Shown piece by piece: positions 8,926 through 17,008 of a DNA stretch of 64,000 nt; the first letter of the stretch is position 1, and every line of letters starts with the position of its first letter. The notes under the pieces are model-generated. The model was not told the DNA's origin and ran no database searches. It saw only the letters and a program-made list of their open reading frames with translations. This DNA is from UBA4781 sp963674975 (GTDB lineage: Bacteria; Chloroflexota; Anaerolineae; Anaerolineales; Anaerolineaceae). The stretch spans positions 1,984,001 through 2,048,000 of the forward strand of contig OY771913.1 in assembly GCA_963674975.1 (NCBI GenBank), given 5' to 3'. The position numbers and the translations under genes were made by a program.

Positions 8926-9264
8926 ATGCTTATGAAGTTTGCAAAAATTTTTGTGTTTATTGCAGTCCTGGTAATGGGGTGGGTTCTCATTCAGGGTTTC
9001 GTAAAAGGCGATCTGCTGGCTGAAGGTTCAATCATTGGGGGATTGCCGTGGGGTGTTGTTTCTCTCGTGGATGTGTATATAGGCTTTTTCTTGTTTTCCG
9101 GCTGGGTCATCTATCGAGAGAAAAGGATTGGAGTAGCCCTATTGTGGGTTCTTCTCATTATGATTTTGGGTAATTTCATCACGAGCGTGTATACGCTGCT
9201 GGCTCTATTTCAAAGTGGAGAAAGTTGGAAAAAATTCTGGCTTGGTAAAAATTTTCAGATGTAA
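8926..9264 (+). CDS. Small DUF1475-like membrane protein
   Basis: This is a 112-residue protein with three predicted membrane helices (about residues 5-25, 40-63 and 68-95). WGVVSLVDVYIGFFLFSGWVIYRE followed by a helix with LIMILGNFITSVY resembles DUF1475 proteins, whose function is unknown. The ribosome site AGGAG lies just before two possible starts, ATG 8926 and ATG 8932; the second has the better spacing. It lies between degV and a TspO-like gene in the same direction. Family assignment is from remembered pattern, not from a search. Confidence 0.65.
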   Translation: MLMKFAKIFVFIAVLVMGWVLIQGFVKGDLLAEGSIIGGLPWGVVSLVDVYIGFFLFSGWVIYREKRIGVALLWVLLIMILGNFITSVYTLLALFQSGESWKKFWLGKNFQM

Positions 9265-9276
9265 ATAGAAAGGGGA

Positions 9277-10029
9277 ATGATGAAAAAGAAAAATATGGTT
9301 TGGAAATGGCTTTGTGTGCTTTCATTTTTGTTTACGATTGCAGTAAATGGGTATGCCAGCACGGGAATGATAAATAGAACAACCACCGCTGAAGTATCTG
9401 ATTCCTTTGATGTTCTATTTGTGCCAGCCGGGTATGTGTTCAGCATCTGGGGTGTGATCTATCTTTTTTTGATTGCTTTCTTGATCTACCAGTTCACTTC
9501 AGGGCAAAAGAATGATTCGCGTTTTCTTGCGATTGCTCCTTATTTCGTTTTGTCCAATCTGGCAAATAGCTTATGGCTTGTTCTCTTCCATTACCAGTAT
9601 CATGCCTTTACTATCCTGCCCATGCTGCTGCTCCTGGTCTGTTTGATCCAGATTTATTTAAAACTGCAGGAAAAGAGAAGCACAGGCATAGCGTATTATT
9701 TTATGGAACTGCCTTTCAGCATCTACTTGGGCTGGATCAGTGTTGCGACGATTGCCAACATGACGCAGTTGCTTGATTTTATCGGTTTTTCCGGTTTTGG
9801 GATTACGCCTGAAATTTGGCTGATCGTAGTGCTTTTAGTAGCGGTGCTGCTTTCCTGGGCGATGAGTAGAAAATTCCATGATCTGGCTTACAGCCTGGTA
9901 TTGATCTGGGCGTTCATAGGAATTGGAATGCGGTTTCTGGCAAATGATATGGTAATGATAAGTTCCTTTACAGCCGCCGGGCTTGTGCTGCTTATTTTCT
10001 TGTTTACAAAGAAAAAAGTGAAAAAATAA
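9277..10029 (+). CDS. TspO/MBR-like multi-span membrane protein
   Basis: The protein has 250 residues with about seven hydrophobic segments. FVPAGYVFSIWGVIYLFL matches the conserved TspO/tryptophan-rich sensory protein start (F-PA-Y-FS-WG-IY), and SIYLGWISVATIAN resembles the fourth TspO helix. TspO proteins bind porphyrins and related ligands. This one is longer than classical TspO (about 160 residues) because of extra C-terminal helices, so it belongs to the extended bacterial branch whose role is unclear. AAGGGG precedes two adjacent ATG codons (9277 and 9280). It is convergent with mscL across a strong terminator. Confidence 0.7.
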   Translation: MMKKKNMVWKWLCVLSFLFTIAVNGYASTGMINRTTTAEVSDSFDVLFVPAGYVFSIWGVIYLFLIAFLIYQFTSGQKNDSRFLAIAPYFVLSNLANSLWLVLFHYQYHAFTILPMLLLLVCLIQIYLKLQEKRSTGIAYYFMELPFSIYLGWISVATIANMTQLLDFIGFSGFGITPEIWLIVVLLVAVLLSWAMSRKFHDLAYSLVLIWAFIGIGMRFLANDMVMISSFTAAGLVLLIFLFTKKKVKK

Positions 10030-10058
10030 AATTACAGTTGATAGATAGAAACCAGAAT

Positions 10059-10092
10059 AAAAAATTCCGGTTTTTATGCCGGAATTTTTTTT
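10059..10092. terminator. Bidirectional intrinsic terminator
   Basis: The 12-bp stem AAAAAATTCCGG/CCGGAATTTTTT (10059-10070 with 10079-10090) has an 8-base loop and U-runs in both directions. It sits between the convergent TspO-like and mscL genes. Confidence 0.85.
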
Positions 10093-10096
10093 ATAT

Positions 10097-10528
10097 TTAC
10101 AGATTGGATGTACAGTGCGGGCAGCGCGTTGCCTTGATGGGGATATCGGTGAAGCAAAATGGGCAAAGTTTGGTGGTTGGTTTGGATGGTTTTGGTTTTC
10201 CATTCGCTATACGGTTGATCTGACGAATGATGAGGAATAGGGAAAACGCAATAATTACAAATTCGATCACGGTATTCAGAAATATGCCGTAATTGATCGT
10301 AACCGCGCCGGCTGTTTCTGCTTCTTGCAATGTTTTATATGTATCGCCGCTTAGTGTAGCAAAAAGGTTGCTGAAATCTACTTTTCCAAGCAGCAATCCA
10401 ATGGGGGGCATAATAATATCGCTTACCAGAGAACTGATGATCTTTCCAAAGGCAGACCCCAATATGACACCAACCGCCAGATCGATGACATTTCCACGCT
10501 GGATAAAATCCTTGAATTCTTTTAGCAT
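10097..10528 (-). CDS. mscL: Large-conductance mechanosensitive channel with C-terminal zinc ribbon
   Basis: Residues 1-105 are a standard MscL subunit: the amphipathic N-terminal helix MLKEFKDFIQRGNV, pore helix DLAVGVILGSAFGKIISSLVSDIIMPPIG, and the second membrane helix NTVIEFVIIAFSLFLIIRQIN. The channel opens under membrane tension to release solutes on osmotic downshock. After a short KPKPSKPTTK linker the usual charged cytoplasmic helix is replaced by a four-cysteine ribbon, CPFC (122-125) and CPHC (136-139). A GGAAGGA site precedes the ATG. It shares a terminator with the convergent TspO-like gene. Confidence 0.95.
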   Translation of the reverse strand: MLKEFKDFIQRGNVIDLAVGVILGSAFGKIISSLVSDIIMPPIGLLLGKVDFSNLFATLSGDTYKTLQEAETAGAVTINYGIFLNTVIEFVIIAFSLFLIIRQINRIANGKPKPSKPTTKLCPFCFTDIPIKATRCPHCTSNL

Positions 10529-10722
10529 TACAAATTCCTTCCTTTCTCTTCATTATAAAATGAAGCGTAGGATTTTTTATGAGAGAAATAAATACTAACT
10601 TGTTCTTGTTGTGATTTGTTGTAAACTATCTAATAGAATGGGTTGGTTTATCCCGCCAGATAATATTATCTATTCCATTTGAATTTATATTACTTTAGAA
10701 TTATCTTAGAAGAATTTATGAT

Positions 10723-12777
10723 ATGAATAACACAATTTACGTATTGGCTCGCTTTGCGGTTTCCCTGTACCCATTCCTTTATGCTCTGGCAATTGCTGTT
10801 GGATCTGTTTTTGCATTAAGCGGCTTTACAGATATTATTTTTGATATCTATTTTATTTTACGTTCTATACGTCGTTTTTTTATATCACGTAACTGGCAAA
10901 AATTAACTCTTGAAAGGCTTGAGGCGCGCGAGCAGCAGAAAATTGCTTTGATCATTGCTTGCTGGCATGAAGAAGCGGTAATAGCCAAAACACTCACCAA
11001 TGCTTGTGAGTCGATCCATTATCGCAACTATGATATTTTCGTTGGTACTTATCCCAATGATCCTGATACACAGCGGGAGGTGGATAAAGTATCGCGCAAG
11101 TTCCCTCAAGTACATAAGGTTGTCACGGCAGATAACGGTCCTACCAATAAAGCTGCCAATCTAAACCAGGTCTTTGAAGCGATCGAAGATTATGAAAGAA
11201 AAACGGGATTGCAGTATGAGATCATTATCATGCACGATTCCGAAGATGTGATCCATCCATATGAGTTCCTCGTATCCAATTATTTGATACCCCGTATGGA
11301 TATTGTGCAGGTTCCTGTTTTTCCGATGGCTTTACCTCTGCGGCATGTGACGCATTGGACCTACGCAGATGAATTCGCAGAAAATCATACGAAATTGCTG
11401 CTGGTACGCGAAATGACAGGAGGGTTTGTCCCTTCTGCCGGGGTCGGCACATCATTCACTAAACGTGCTTTTGAACTTTTTGCGCTGGAGAACGAGAAGC
11501 GTATCTTTACTCCCGGTTCGCTGACAGAAGATTATGAATTGGGATTGCGCATGAATCTGCGGGGGTATAAAGCCGCTTTTGTGCTGATTCATCTCCCCCC
11601 TGAGAGCCCCACCGGAGAAAAAGTAAAACGAAGAACTTCTGATTGGGTTGCTACACGTGCTGTTTTTCCACTGGAATTCAAACGTGCGGTTCGCCAGAAA
11701 ACACGCTGGAACATTGGGATCATTTTGCAAAGCTGGCAGAAAATTGGATGGATGGGAAATGCGAATATCCGCTGGAATCTATTTCAAGATCGTAAAGCCC
11801 TGTTTACCACCCCAGCAAATTTCATGGGCTATTTTGTTTTCTTTTACTTTGTCCTGTATCAAATTCTGAAAACATATTTCGCTCAATACATGCCGCCCCT
11901 TATTGAAAAGGGGACTTTGTTATGGTATTTAACTCTCATTTCAACATTCTTTATGATCTGGCGCTCTATCAACCGGGCCTATGCGGTTAATAAAATTTAT
12001 GGACTCTGGCCGGCGATCACATCCATCCCTCGTTCGATCTGGGGGAACGTGGTCAACTTTTTCGCTATTGTCAGGGCGATTCGCATCTATATCAGCACAC
12101 GATTACGTAAAGAACATATGCAGTGGGATAAGACGGATCATGAGTTCCCTTCCGAAGTGATCGAAGAAGAACGTGCCTCAAAAGAAGAATTCGTAAGTGC
12201 GGTGGATAAGCAACTGCAGAATGTAGAATTAAATACTGAGGTGGTGATCAAAAACTTTGTGCAAACCATGGAAAAAGGAAGTCTGAAAGATAAGGTCGCT
12301 GCCATTCAAAAAATCGATCGTTCCACCGGTTCGATCCTTTTCCCATATTTGGTGAAATATTATGATGATCCGGCATGGCAGCTGCGTGGAGAATTCTGTC
12401 GAACCTGCAGTTTCCTGCGCTATGCACAGGCAGTACCTTACCTGCGGAAATTAGCTGCCGATCAGGATTGGACGGTGAGAAGTAATGCCGTGCGGGCATT
12501 GGGGAAACTGGGCGACCTGGGCGAACACGTTCTGCTTGAAATTCTGCGGGGAGAAGATCAGTATGCCAGTGAAGCAGCGCAGGTTATTTTGGAACACCAG
12601 GCTTATTTCAAGCAGAATGTTAGATACCTGCTTTCAGATAATAAGGCGGAGATTAAACGCGGATTATCCTTTTTAGAAGATCTGAAGAAGTATGGCAAAT
12701 CTAAATTAGCAGATCAGATCCTCAATCTATTTCTGGAAGGAAACGAAAAAGAGATTCGTGTTTTTCTTGGAGATTAA
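10723..12777 (+). CDS. NfrB-like family 2 membrane glycosyltransferase with C-terminal HEAT repeats
   Basis: This 684-residue protein has N-terminal membrane helices (about 9-47), a cytosolic GT-A domain (about 70-340) and two further helices (about 363-382 and 398-415). Catalytic motifs are HDSED (171-175), TED (268-270) and QKTRW (325-329). Sequence style is closest to the transferase part of NfrB, the E. coli phage N4 receptor component that makes a ManNAc polymer when c-di-GMP binds its MshEN domain. Here MshEN is absent; instead about 519-625 form HEAT-like repeats (VRSNAVRALGKLGDLG). It converges on an HD-GYP gene, so a c-di-GMP link is plausible. The sugar used is unknown. Confidence 0.8.
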   Translation: MNNTIYVLARFAVSLYPFLYALAIAVGSVFALSGFTDIIFDIYFILRSIRRFFISRNWQKLTLERLEAREQQKIALIIACWHEEAVIAKTLTNACESIHYRNYDIFVGTYPNDPDTQREVDKVSRKFPQVHKVVTADNGPTNKAANLNQVFEAIEDYERKTGLQYEIIIMHDSEDVIHPYEFLVSNYLIPRMDIVQVPVFPMALPLRHVTHWTYADEFAENHTKLLLVREMTGGFVPSAGVGTSFTKRAFELFALENEKRIFTPGSLTEDYELGLRMNLRGYKAAFVLIHLPPESPTGEKVKRRTSDWVATRAVFPLEFKRAVRQKTRWNIGIILQSWQKIGWMGNANIRWNLFQDRKALFTTPANFMGYFVFFYFVLYQILKTYFAQYMPPLIEKGTLLWYLTLISTFFMIWRSINRAYAVNKIYGLWPAITSIPRSIWGNVVNFFAIVRAIRIYISTRLRKEHMQWDKTDHEFPSEVIEEERASKEEFVSAVDKQLQNVELNTEVVIKNFVQTMEKGSLKDKVAAIQKIDRSTGSILFPYLVKYYDDPAWQLRGEFCRTCSFLRYAQAVPYLRKLAADQDWTVRSNAVRALGKLGDLGEHVLLEILRGEDQYASEAAQVILEHQAYFKQNVRYLLSDNKAEIKRGLSFLEDLKKYGKSKLADQILNLFLEGNEKEIRVFLGD

Positions 12778-12784
12778 TCGTTCT

Positions 12785-15277
12785 CTATAGTTTTTTGAAC
12801 AATTCGTTCTTGATCAGTTTAATGAAAAGCTCCACGATTTCTGGATCGAATTGAACGCCCTTTTGTTTTTCGATATATTCCAGTGTTTTCTTTGCGTTCC
12901 ATGCTTTTCGATAAGGTCTATCAGAGGTTAATGCGTCCCATACATCCACAATGGTGAAGATCCTGGCAGAGAGCGGGATCTCTAATCCTTTCAGATGTCT
13001 TGGGTAGCCGCTGCCGTTCCACCATTCGTGATGGCAGTATGGAATATCAAGCGCCTGGCGCAGGTAGGCGATAGGGCTGAGCAAATTGTATGCAAAAACG
13101 GGATGCTTGCGCATGGTCACCCATTCTTTTTCAGTAAGTGGTCCCGGTTTTAACAGGATCGAATCAGGAATGCCCATTTTCCCGATGTCATGCAGCAGTG
13201 CGCCCCTCCGTATTTGGATCAATTCTTTATCTGGAATACCCATCAGTTGTGCCATACGGATAGTTAGTTCGACCACCCGCTGGGTATGTCCTTCTGTCTC
13301 CTGATCACGTAGGTCAAGAGCGCGGGTCCATCCTTCAAGGGTGGTATCGTAGGCTAACGATAATTCGATGTTGGAGCGCTGTAAGTTTTCCAGCAGGGTG
13401 GTGTTATCAATCGCGATCGCTGCCTGACCTGCCAGTGTTTCCAGAAAATAGATCCAATCCTGGTCGGGTGTTATCAGTTTTCTATTGAAAATATCCAGAA
13501 CCCCTCTCACCTGACCCTTTGCGATCAATGGGACGCTGTAAAAACTTAAAAAGTTTTCTTCCTGCAGAAGAGGAAGATAAGCCATGGTTTCATCCGATTC
13601 GAAAAGATCCAGCGCCTGAACCAGGTGCCGTTCCATGGTAGCTTGCCCCGATATCCCTTCTCCCAGACGCAGGTGATACGATTCAATGGTTCTGGTTCTG
13701 AACCCTCTCCCCGCAGCGAAGTTCAGCAGCTGGGTTTGCTGGTTCAATAGCAGAACCGCCGCTGCATCCACGTGCAGCTTTTCAACTACCTGGTCCAACA
13801 GAATATTTAATGTGACCCGCAGGTCAAGGCTTGAATTGATCACCAGATCGATATCATGCAGCGCAGAAAGTCTTTCAAGCTGTTTTTGAGTCTGTTCCAG
13901 CAGTCTGGTATTTTCCATGTTGATCGCGATCTGTGAACCGAGAGATTCCATGAGATGCATGTCGTTTTCATCGAAAATGTTCTCCTGAAAAGACTGTACT
14001 GAAATTGCGCCAATGATCTTTTCATGCACAATTAGCGGGATTCCCAGCCATGACCTGCTTGGGTTTCCTTCATGGAAGGGTATGGTATATGCTTTTTCTG
14101 TTTCCAGATCGTGAATGAGGAGCGGTTTCCGTTTTTGAATTACCCATCCAAAAGGATTTCCGGATTCGATTTGAAAGGGAATTCCCTCCAGTTCTTTCAG
14201 CTTTTTGTCATTTTGAATTGCAGAAACAATAACATATTCATTATTGGGTTTGTGATACTGTACGATCACAAAAGTATCCAGCGGAACGATTTTCTTTACT
14301 TTTTCATGAATAGTTGAGAATAATTTTTCTGAATCGAGAACGCTTGATGTGGCTACTGCGTTTTCATATAACAGGCTGATTTCTTTTGCCTGCTGTTGGG
14401 TAGATTCGAAAAGTCTTAATTTATCTATTGCGATAGATAATGTTTCGGCAAACGTCGTTAAAAGTCTTTCATCATCTGAAGAAAACGCGTGAGTTTCTTC
14501 GCTTTCAACGTTAATAACGCCGATCGTTTTTCCGTGCAGCTTTATCGGAACGGCTAATTCTGATCCTGTTCTTGGATCGAAGTTGATGTACTTATCATCC
14601 TTTTGAACATCTTTGCATAAATACGGTTTTTCACTCTGGAAGACATGTCCGATGATCCCTTCAGAGGCAGGGATGACTTTGTCTTTTTTCTTTTTATTTT
14701 GAATGCCCTGATACGACTCGTGCATGATGAGAAGGTTGTCATTGTGTACATCTGCCAGGTATATCCCATAGTTATTCATTGTAAAAATGCTGGTTAGAAG
14801 CTTGGTGGAATCGGTAACCAGATCGTCAATGGATTGTGAGGTAGTGGCAGATAAGGTAATTCCGTGCAATATTGCCAGTTCTGATAATTGGCGTTTTAGA
14901 AATTTTTCGGTATTCACATGGTGCGTGATATCTTCACCGATACAAAGAATGCTGTAGTGTGAATCATCTTTTTTGTCAGTCTTCGTAAGGGTCCATTTGA
15001 TCGATCGATAAGTACGTGTATTGATTTGAAGCTTATCGATGCATTCGATGGAATTGGTTTGGGATGCAATTTTTTCCAGGGTAGATTTTACTTTGGCTGT
15101 TTCTTGATGGGTGAGAACTTCACACCAGTTTTTCTTTTGAATGTCGGCGAATGAAGATTTAATAAGATCTAAAAAATGAGGGTTTGCGTAGGTAATTTTC
15201 TGGTTTTCATCCAGAACAACAACAAGCAGTTTGAGATTGTCAAAAACAGTATTGATTTGTGTGTTCATTTTTCCCAT
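12785..15277 (-). CDS. PAS-GAF-GAF-GAF-HD-GYP signalling protein (probable c-di-GMP phosphodiesterase)
   Basis: This 830-residue cytosolic protein has a PAS domain (about 12-125), three GAF domains (about 140-290, 305-465 and 475-630) and a C-terminal HD-GYP domain (about 645-825). The HD-GYP metal and signature residues are intact: HDIGKMGIPD from 696, HHEWWNGSGYP from 749, DVWDALTSDRPYR. It is expected to hydrolyse c-di-GMP in response to ligands or redox state sensed by GAF/PAS. ATG 15277 has no good ribosome site; ATG 15268, after GGGAA, may be the real start. It is divergent from a GGDEF gene and convergent with the NfrB-like transferase. Its leader contains a terminator-like structure (15305-15382). 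Confidence 0.9.
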   Translation of the reverse strand: MGKMNTQINTVFDNLKLLVVVLDENQKITYANPHFLDLIKSSFADIQKKNWCEVLTHQETAKVKSTLEKIASQTNSIECIDKLQINTRTYRSIKWTLTKTDKKDDSHYSILCIGEDITHHVNTEKFLKRQLSELAILHGITLSATTSQSIDDLVTDSTKLLTSIFTMNNYGIYLADVHNDNLLIMHESYQGIQNKKKKDKVIPASEGIIGHVFQSEKPYLCKDVQKDDKYINFDPRTGSELAVPIKLHGKTIGVINVESEETHAFSSDDERLLTTFAETLSIAIDKLRLFESTQQQAKEISLLYENAVATSSVLDSEKLFSTIHEKVKKIVPLDTFVIVQYHKPNNEYVIVSAIQNDKKLKELEGIPFQIESGNPFGWVIQKRKPLLIHDLETEKAYTIPFHEGNPSRSWLGIPLIVHEKIIGAISVQSFQENIFDENDMHLMESLGSQIAINMENTRLLEQTQKQLERLSALHDIDLVINSSLDLRVTLNILLDQVVEKLHVDAAAVLLLNQQTQLLNFAAGRGFRTRTIESYHLRLGEGISGQATMERHLVQALDLFESDETMAYLPLLQEENFLSFYSVPLIAKGQVRGVLDIFNRKLITPDQDWIYFLETLAGQAAIAIDNTTLLENLQRSNIELSLAYDTTLEGWTRALDLRDQETEGHTQRVVELTIRMAQLMGIPDKELIQIRRGALLHDIGKMGIPDSILLKPGPLTEKEWVTMRKHPVFAYNLLSPIAYLRQALDIPYCHHEWWNGSGYPRHLKGLEIPLSARIFTIVDVWDALTSDRPYRKAWNAKKTLEYIEKQKGVQFDPEIVELFIKLIKNELFKKL

Positions 15278-15304
15278 TATGTTTGTGTTTATAAATTCCA
15301 GTAG

Positions 15305-15382
15305 ATAAAAAGAAAACGCCTGAGTAAAGAACCATCTGACTGTGCAGATAGAAAACTTTACAAAAAGGCGCCCTCCTTTTTG
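15305..15382 (-). promoter_or_regulatory. Attenuator-like structured leader of the HD-GYP gene
   Basis: Reading the minus strand, three nested helices form: CGCC (15370-15367) with GGCG (15320-15317), GTAAAG (15361-15356) with CTTTAC (15329-15324), and ATCTG with CAGAT around a 6-base loop. A run TTTTCTTTTT follows. A competing helix pairs 15361-15368 with 15375-15382 and shares bases with the first two. Mutually exclusive helices plus a U-rich tail look like transcription attenuation. No known aptamer consensus is recognised. Confidence 0.45.
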
Positions 15383-15452
15383 GTATAGTACTCATTATAA
15401 ATGAAAATAATGTTGATAGCATTTTAATTCCTTTTTCTGTATAATAGATTTA

Positions 15453-15508
15453 GTATATGTCGACGTTGATTCGATAGTGGGATAACCTCTGGGGGTTAAA
15501 GCATATAC
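15453..15508 (+). promoter_or_regulatory. Three-way-junction-like leader upstream of the GGDEF gene
   Basis: GTATATG (15453-15459) pairs with CATATAC (15502-15508) and encloses two hairpins: TCGA/TCGA (15460-15463 with 15471-15474) and TAACC/GGTTA (15483-15487 with 15494-15498). A TATAAT box at 15440-15445 would start transcription almost exactly at the first helix. I do not recognise the c-di-GMP-I or other riboswitch consensus in it. Confidence 0.35.
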
Positions 15509-15532
15509 CCAAAAGCATATTAGAGAGGTTTT

Positions 15533-17008
15533 ATGGAGGGCATAAAACAATCTATATTATTGCTTGGCGATCAAGCAGACTTTAGTGATCAGATTTTTCA
15601 TATTGTCCGTGATAATTCATTCCATGGTTTAAATATAATTCGAACCGAAAAAAGGGTGGAATTCTTAAAATATTTAAAACCAAATCATATTTGTCTGATC
15701 ATTTTTTGCATTCGTGATCTCTCTTATTTCGAACAATCTATCAAAAAACTTCACGAATACAATTATCAGGGATCTATTATTCCAATAACAAATCTGGATT
15801 CGGGTGAAGTTGGAGCGGTTGCGAATCCATTTAAGTGTCATGAACCGATAAAAGTTGAATCGATTAACAACGAGATTTTACTGCACGCAATTTTTTCTTG
15901 TATTGAAAAGAAAAAGATCATCGATGAAATACAGATCCATGATGCAATTCTCCGTTCGGTGAATTTTGCGGCAGAAAAATTTCTTAATAATCCTGATTGG
16001 AGAACACATATCAAAGAAGTGCTGCAGAACATTGCAGAGGCAAGCCAGGTGGATAGAACATATCTATATGAAAATGTTTATTCTGGAAAAAACTTAATTG
16101 GTGTGCGCATGGTTGAGCGTTGGATAGCTCCAGGGATTTCGGATGAATCGATCACGATCCCTGGTGATGTGCGTACTTTTAAGCAGCTGGGAATCTCACA
16201 ATTCATTCAGGAGCTCCGCGAAATACGTTTCATCAATGCAGATATCGATGATTTACCCAAGAAAATCCAACCCATGTTCCGCCTTATGAGAGTGAAATCA
16301 CTTCTTATTGTCTCTATTTTTACAAATGGAGATTGGTGGGGGTTTATTGGATTCGATCAATGTTCATATCAACGAACATGGAAGAAACTGGAGATCGAGG
16401 AACTGAGAACTGCCAGCAGTATGCTTTCAGCAGCTATCATGCGCCAAAAAACAGATAAGCGTATCAAGTATCTGGCAACACACGATTATCTAACTGATCT
16501 TCCAAACCGTTTATTATTTGAAGATCATTTCTATGGAGCCAAAGCCCGATGCCAGCGAACAAATAAATGGATCGGATTATTTGTTATTGACCTCGATCGG
16601 TTCAAACGAATTAATGATACCTATGGACATCCATTTGGTGATAAAGTATTGGTTGAAGTGGGGAGACGTTTGCAGTCTTCTATTCGAGCCAGCGATACGG
16701 TTGCTCGAATTGGAGGAGATGAATTTATCATCATTGGTGAAGAAATAAATACCATCAATGATTTAAATCTTGTCGGGAAAAAGATACTTAATGCATTTAC
16801 CGAGCCAATTATATGTAATAATAATAAAGTTCAGGTCTCTCCAAGTATTGGCATCAGTGTATATCCTCAGGACAGTGAAGATTTGGAGGAACTGATGCAG
16901 CTTGCAGATAAGAGCCTGTACCAGGCAAAGAAACAAGGAAATACCTTTAACATTTATCAAGAAGGTGCAGGAAAACAATTATGGCTCGACAATGTACAAA
17001 AATATTAA
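15533..17008 (+). CDS. GAF-GGDEF diguanylate cyclase with pseudo-receiver N-terminus
   Basis: The 491-residue protein starts with a receiver-like alpha/beta domain (about 5-125) that lacks a clear phospho-acceptor aspartate. A GAF domain follows (about 140-305), then a GGDEF domain (about 310-480). The active-site motif GGDEF is intact (394-398), and an inhibitory I-site RASD lies exactly five residues before it (385-388), so product-inhibited synthesis of c-di-GMP from GTP is predicted. GAGAGG precedes the ATG. Its last 28 bases overlap the next gene, implying coupled translation, and it is divergent from the HD-GYP phosphodiesterase. Together these two form a synthesis/degradation pair. Confidence 0.92.
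   Translation: MEGIKQSILLLGDQADFSDQIFHIVRDNSFHGLNIIRTEKRVEFLKYLKPNHICLIIFCIRDLSYFEQSIKKLHEYNYQGSIIPITNLDSGEVGAVANPFKCHEPIKVESINNEILLHAIFSCIEKKKIIDEIQIHDAILRSVNFAAEKFLNNPDWRTHIKEVLQNIAEASQVDRTYLYENVYSGKNLIGVRMVERWIAPGISDESITIPGDVRTFKQLGISQFIQELREIRFINADIDDLPKKIQPMFRLMRVKSLLIVSIFTNGDWWGFIGFDQCSYQRTWKKLEIEELRTASSMLSAAIMRQKTDKRIKYLATHDYLTDLPNRLLFEDHFYGAKARCQRTNKWIGLFVIDLDRFKRINDTYGHPFGDKVLVEVGRRLQSSIRASDTVARIGGDEFIIIGEEINTINDLNLVGKKILNAFTEPIICNNNKVQVSPSIGISVYPQDSEDLEELMQLADKSLYQAKKQGNTFNIYQEGAGKQLWLDNVQKY

Noticed and set aside
15453..15508. c-di-GMP-I riboswitch before the GGDEF gene
   Set aside because: The location is suggestive, but the conserved c-di-GMP-I joining sequences and the GNRA tetraloop-receptor pair are not recognisable, so it is kept only as an unnamed structured leader.
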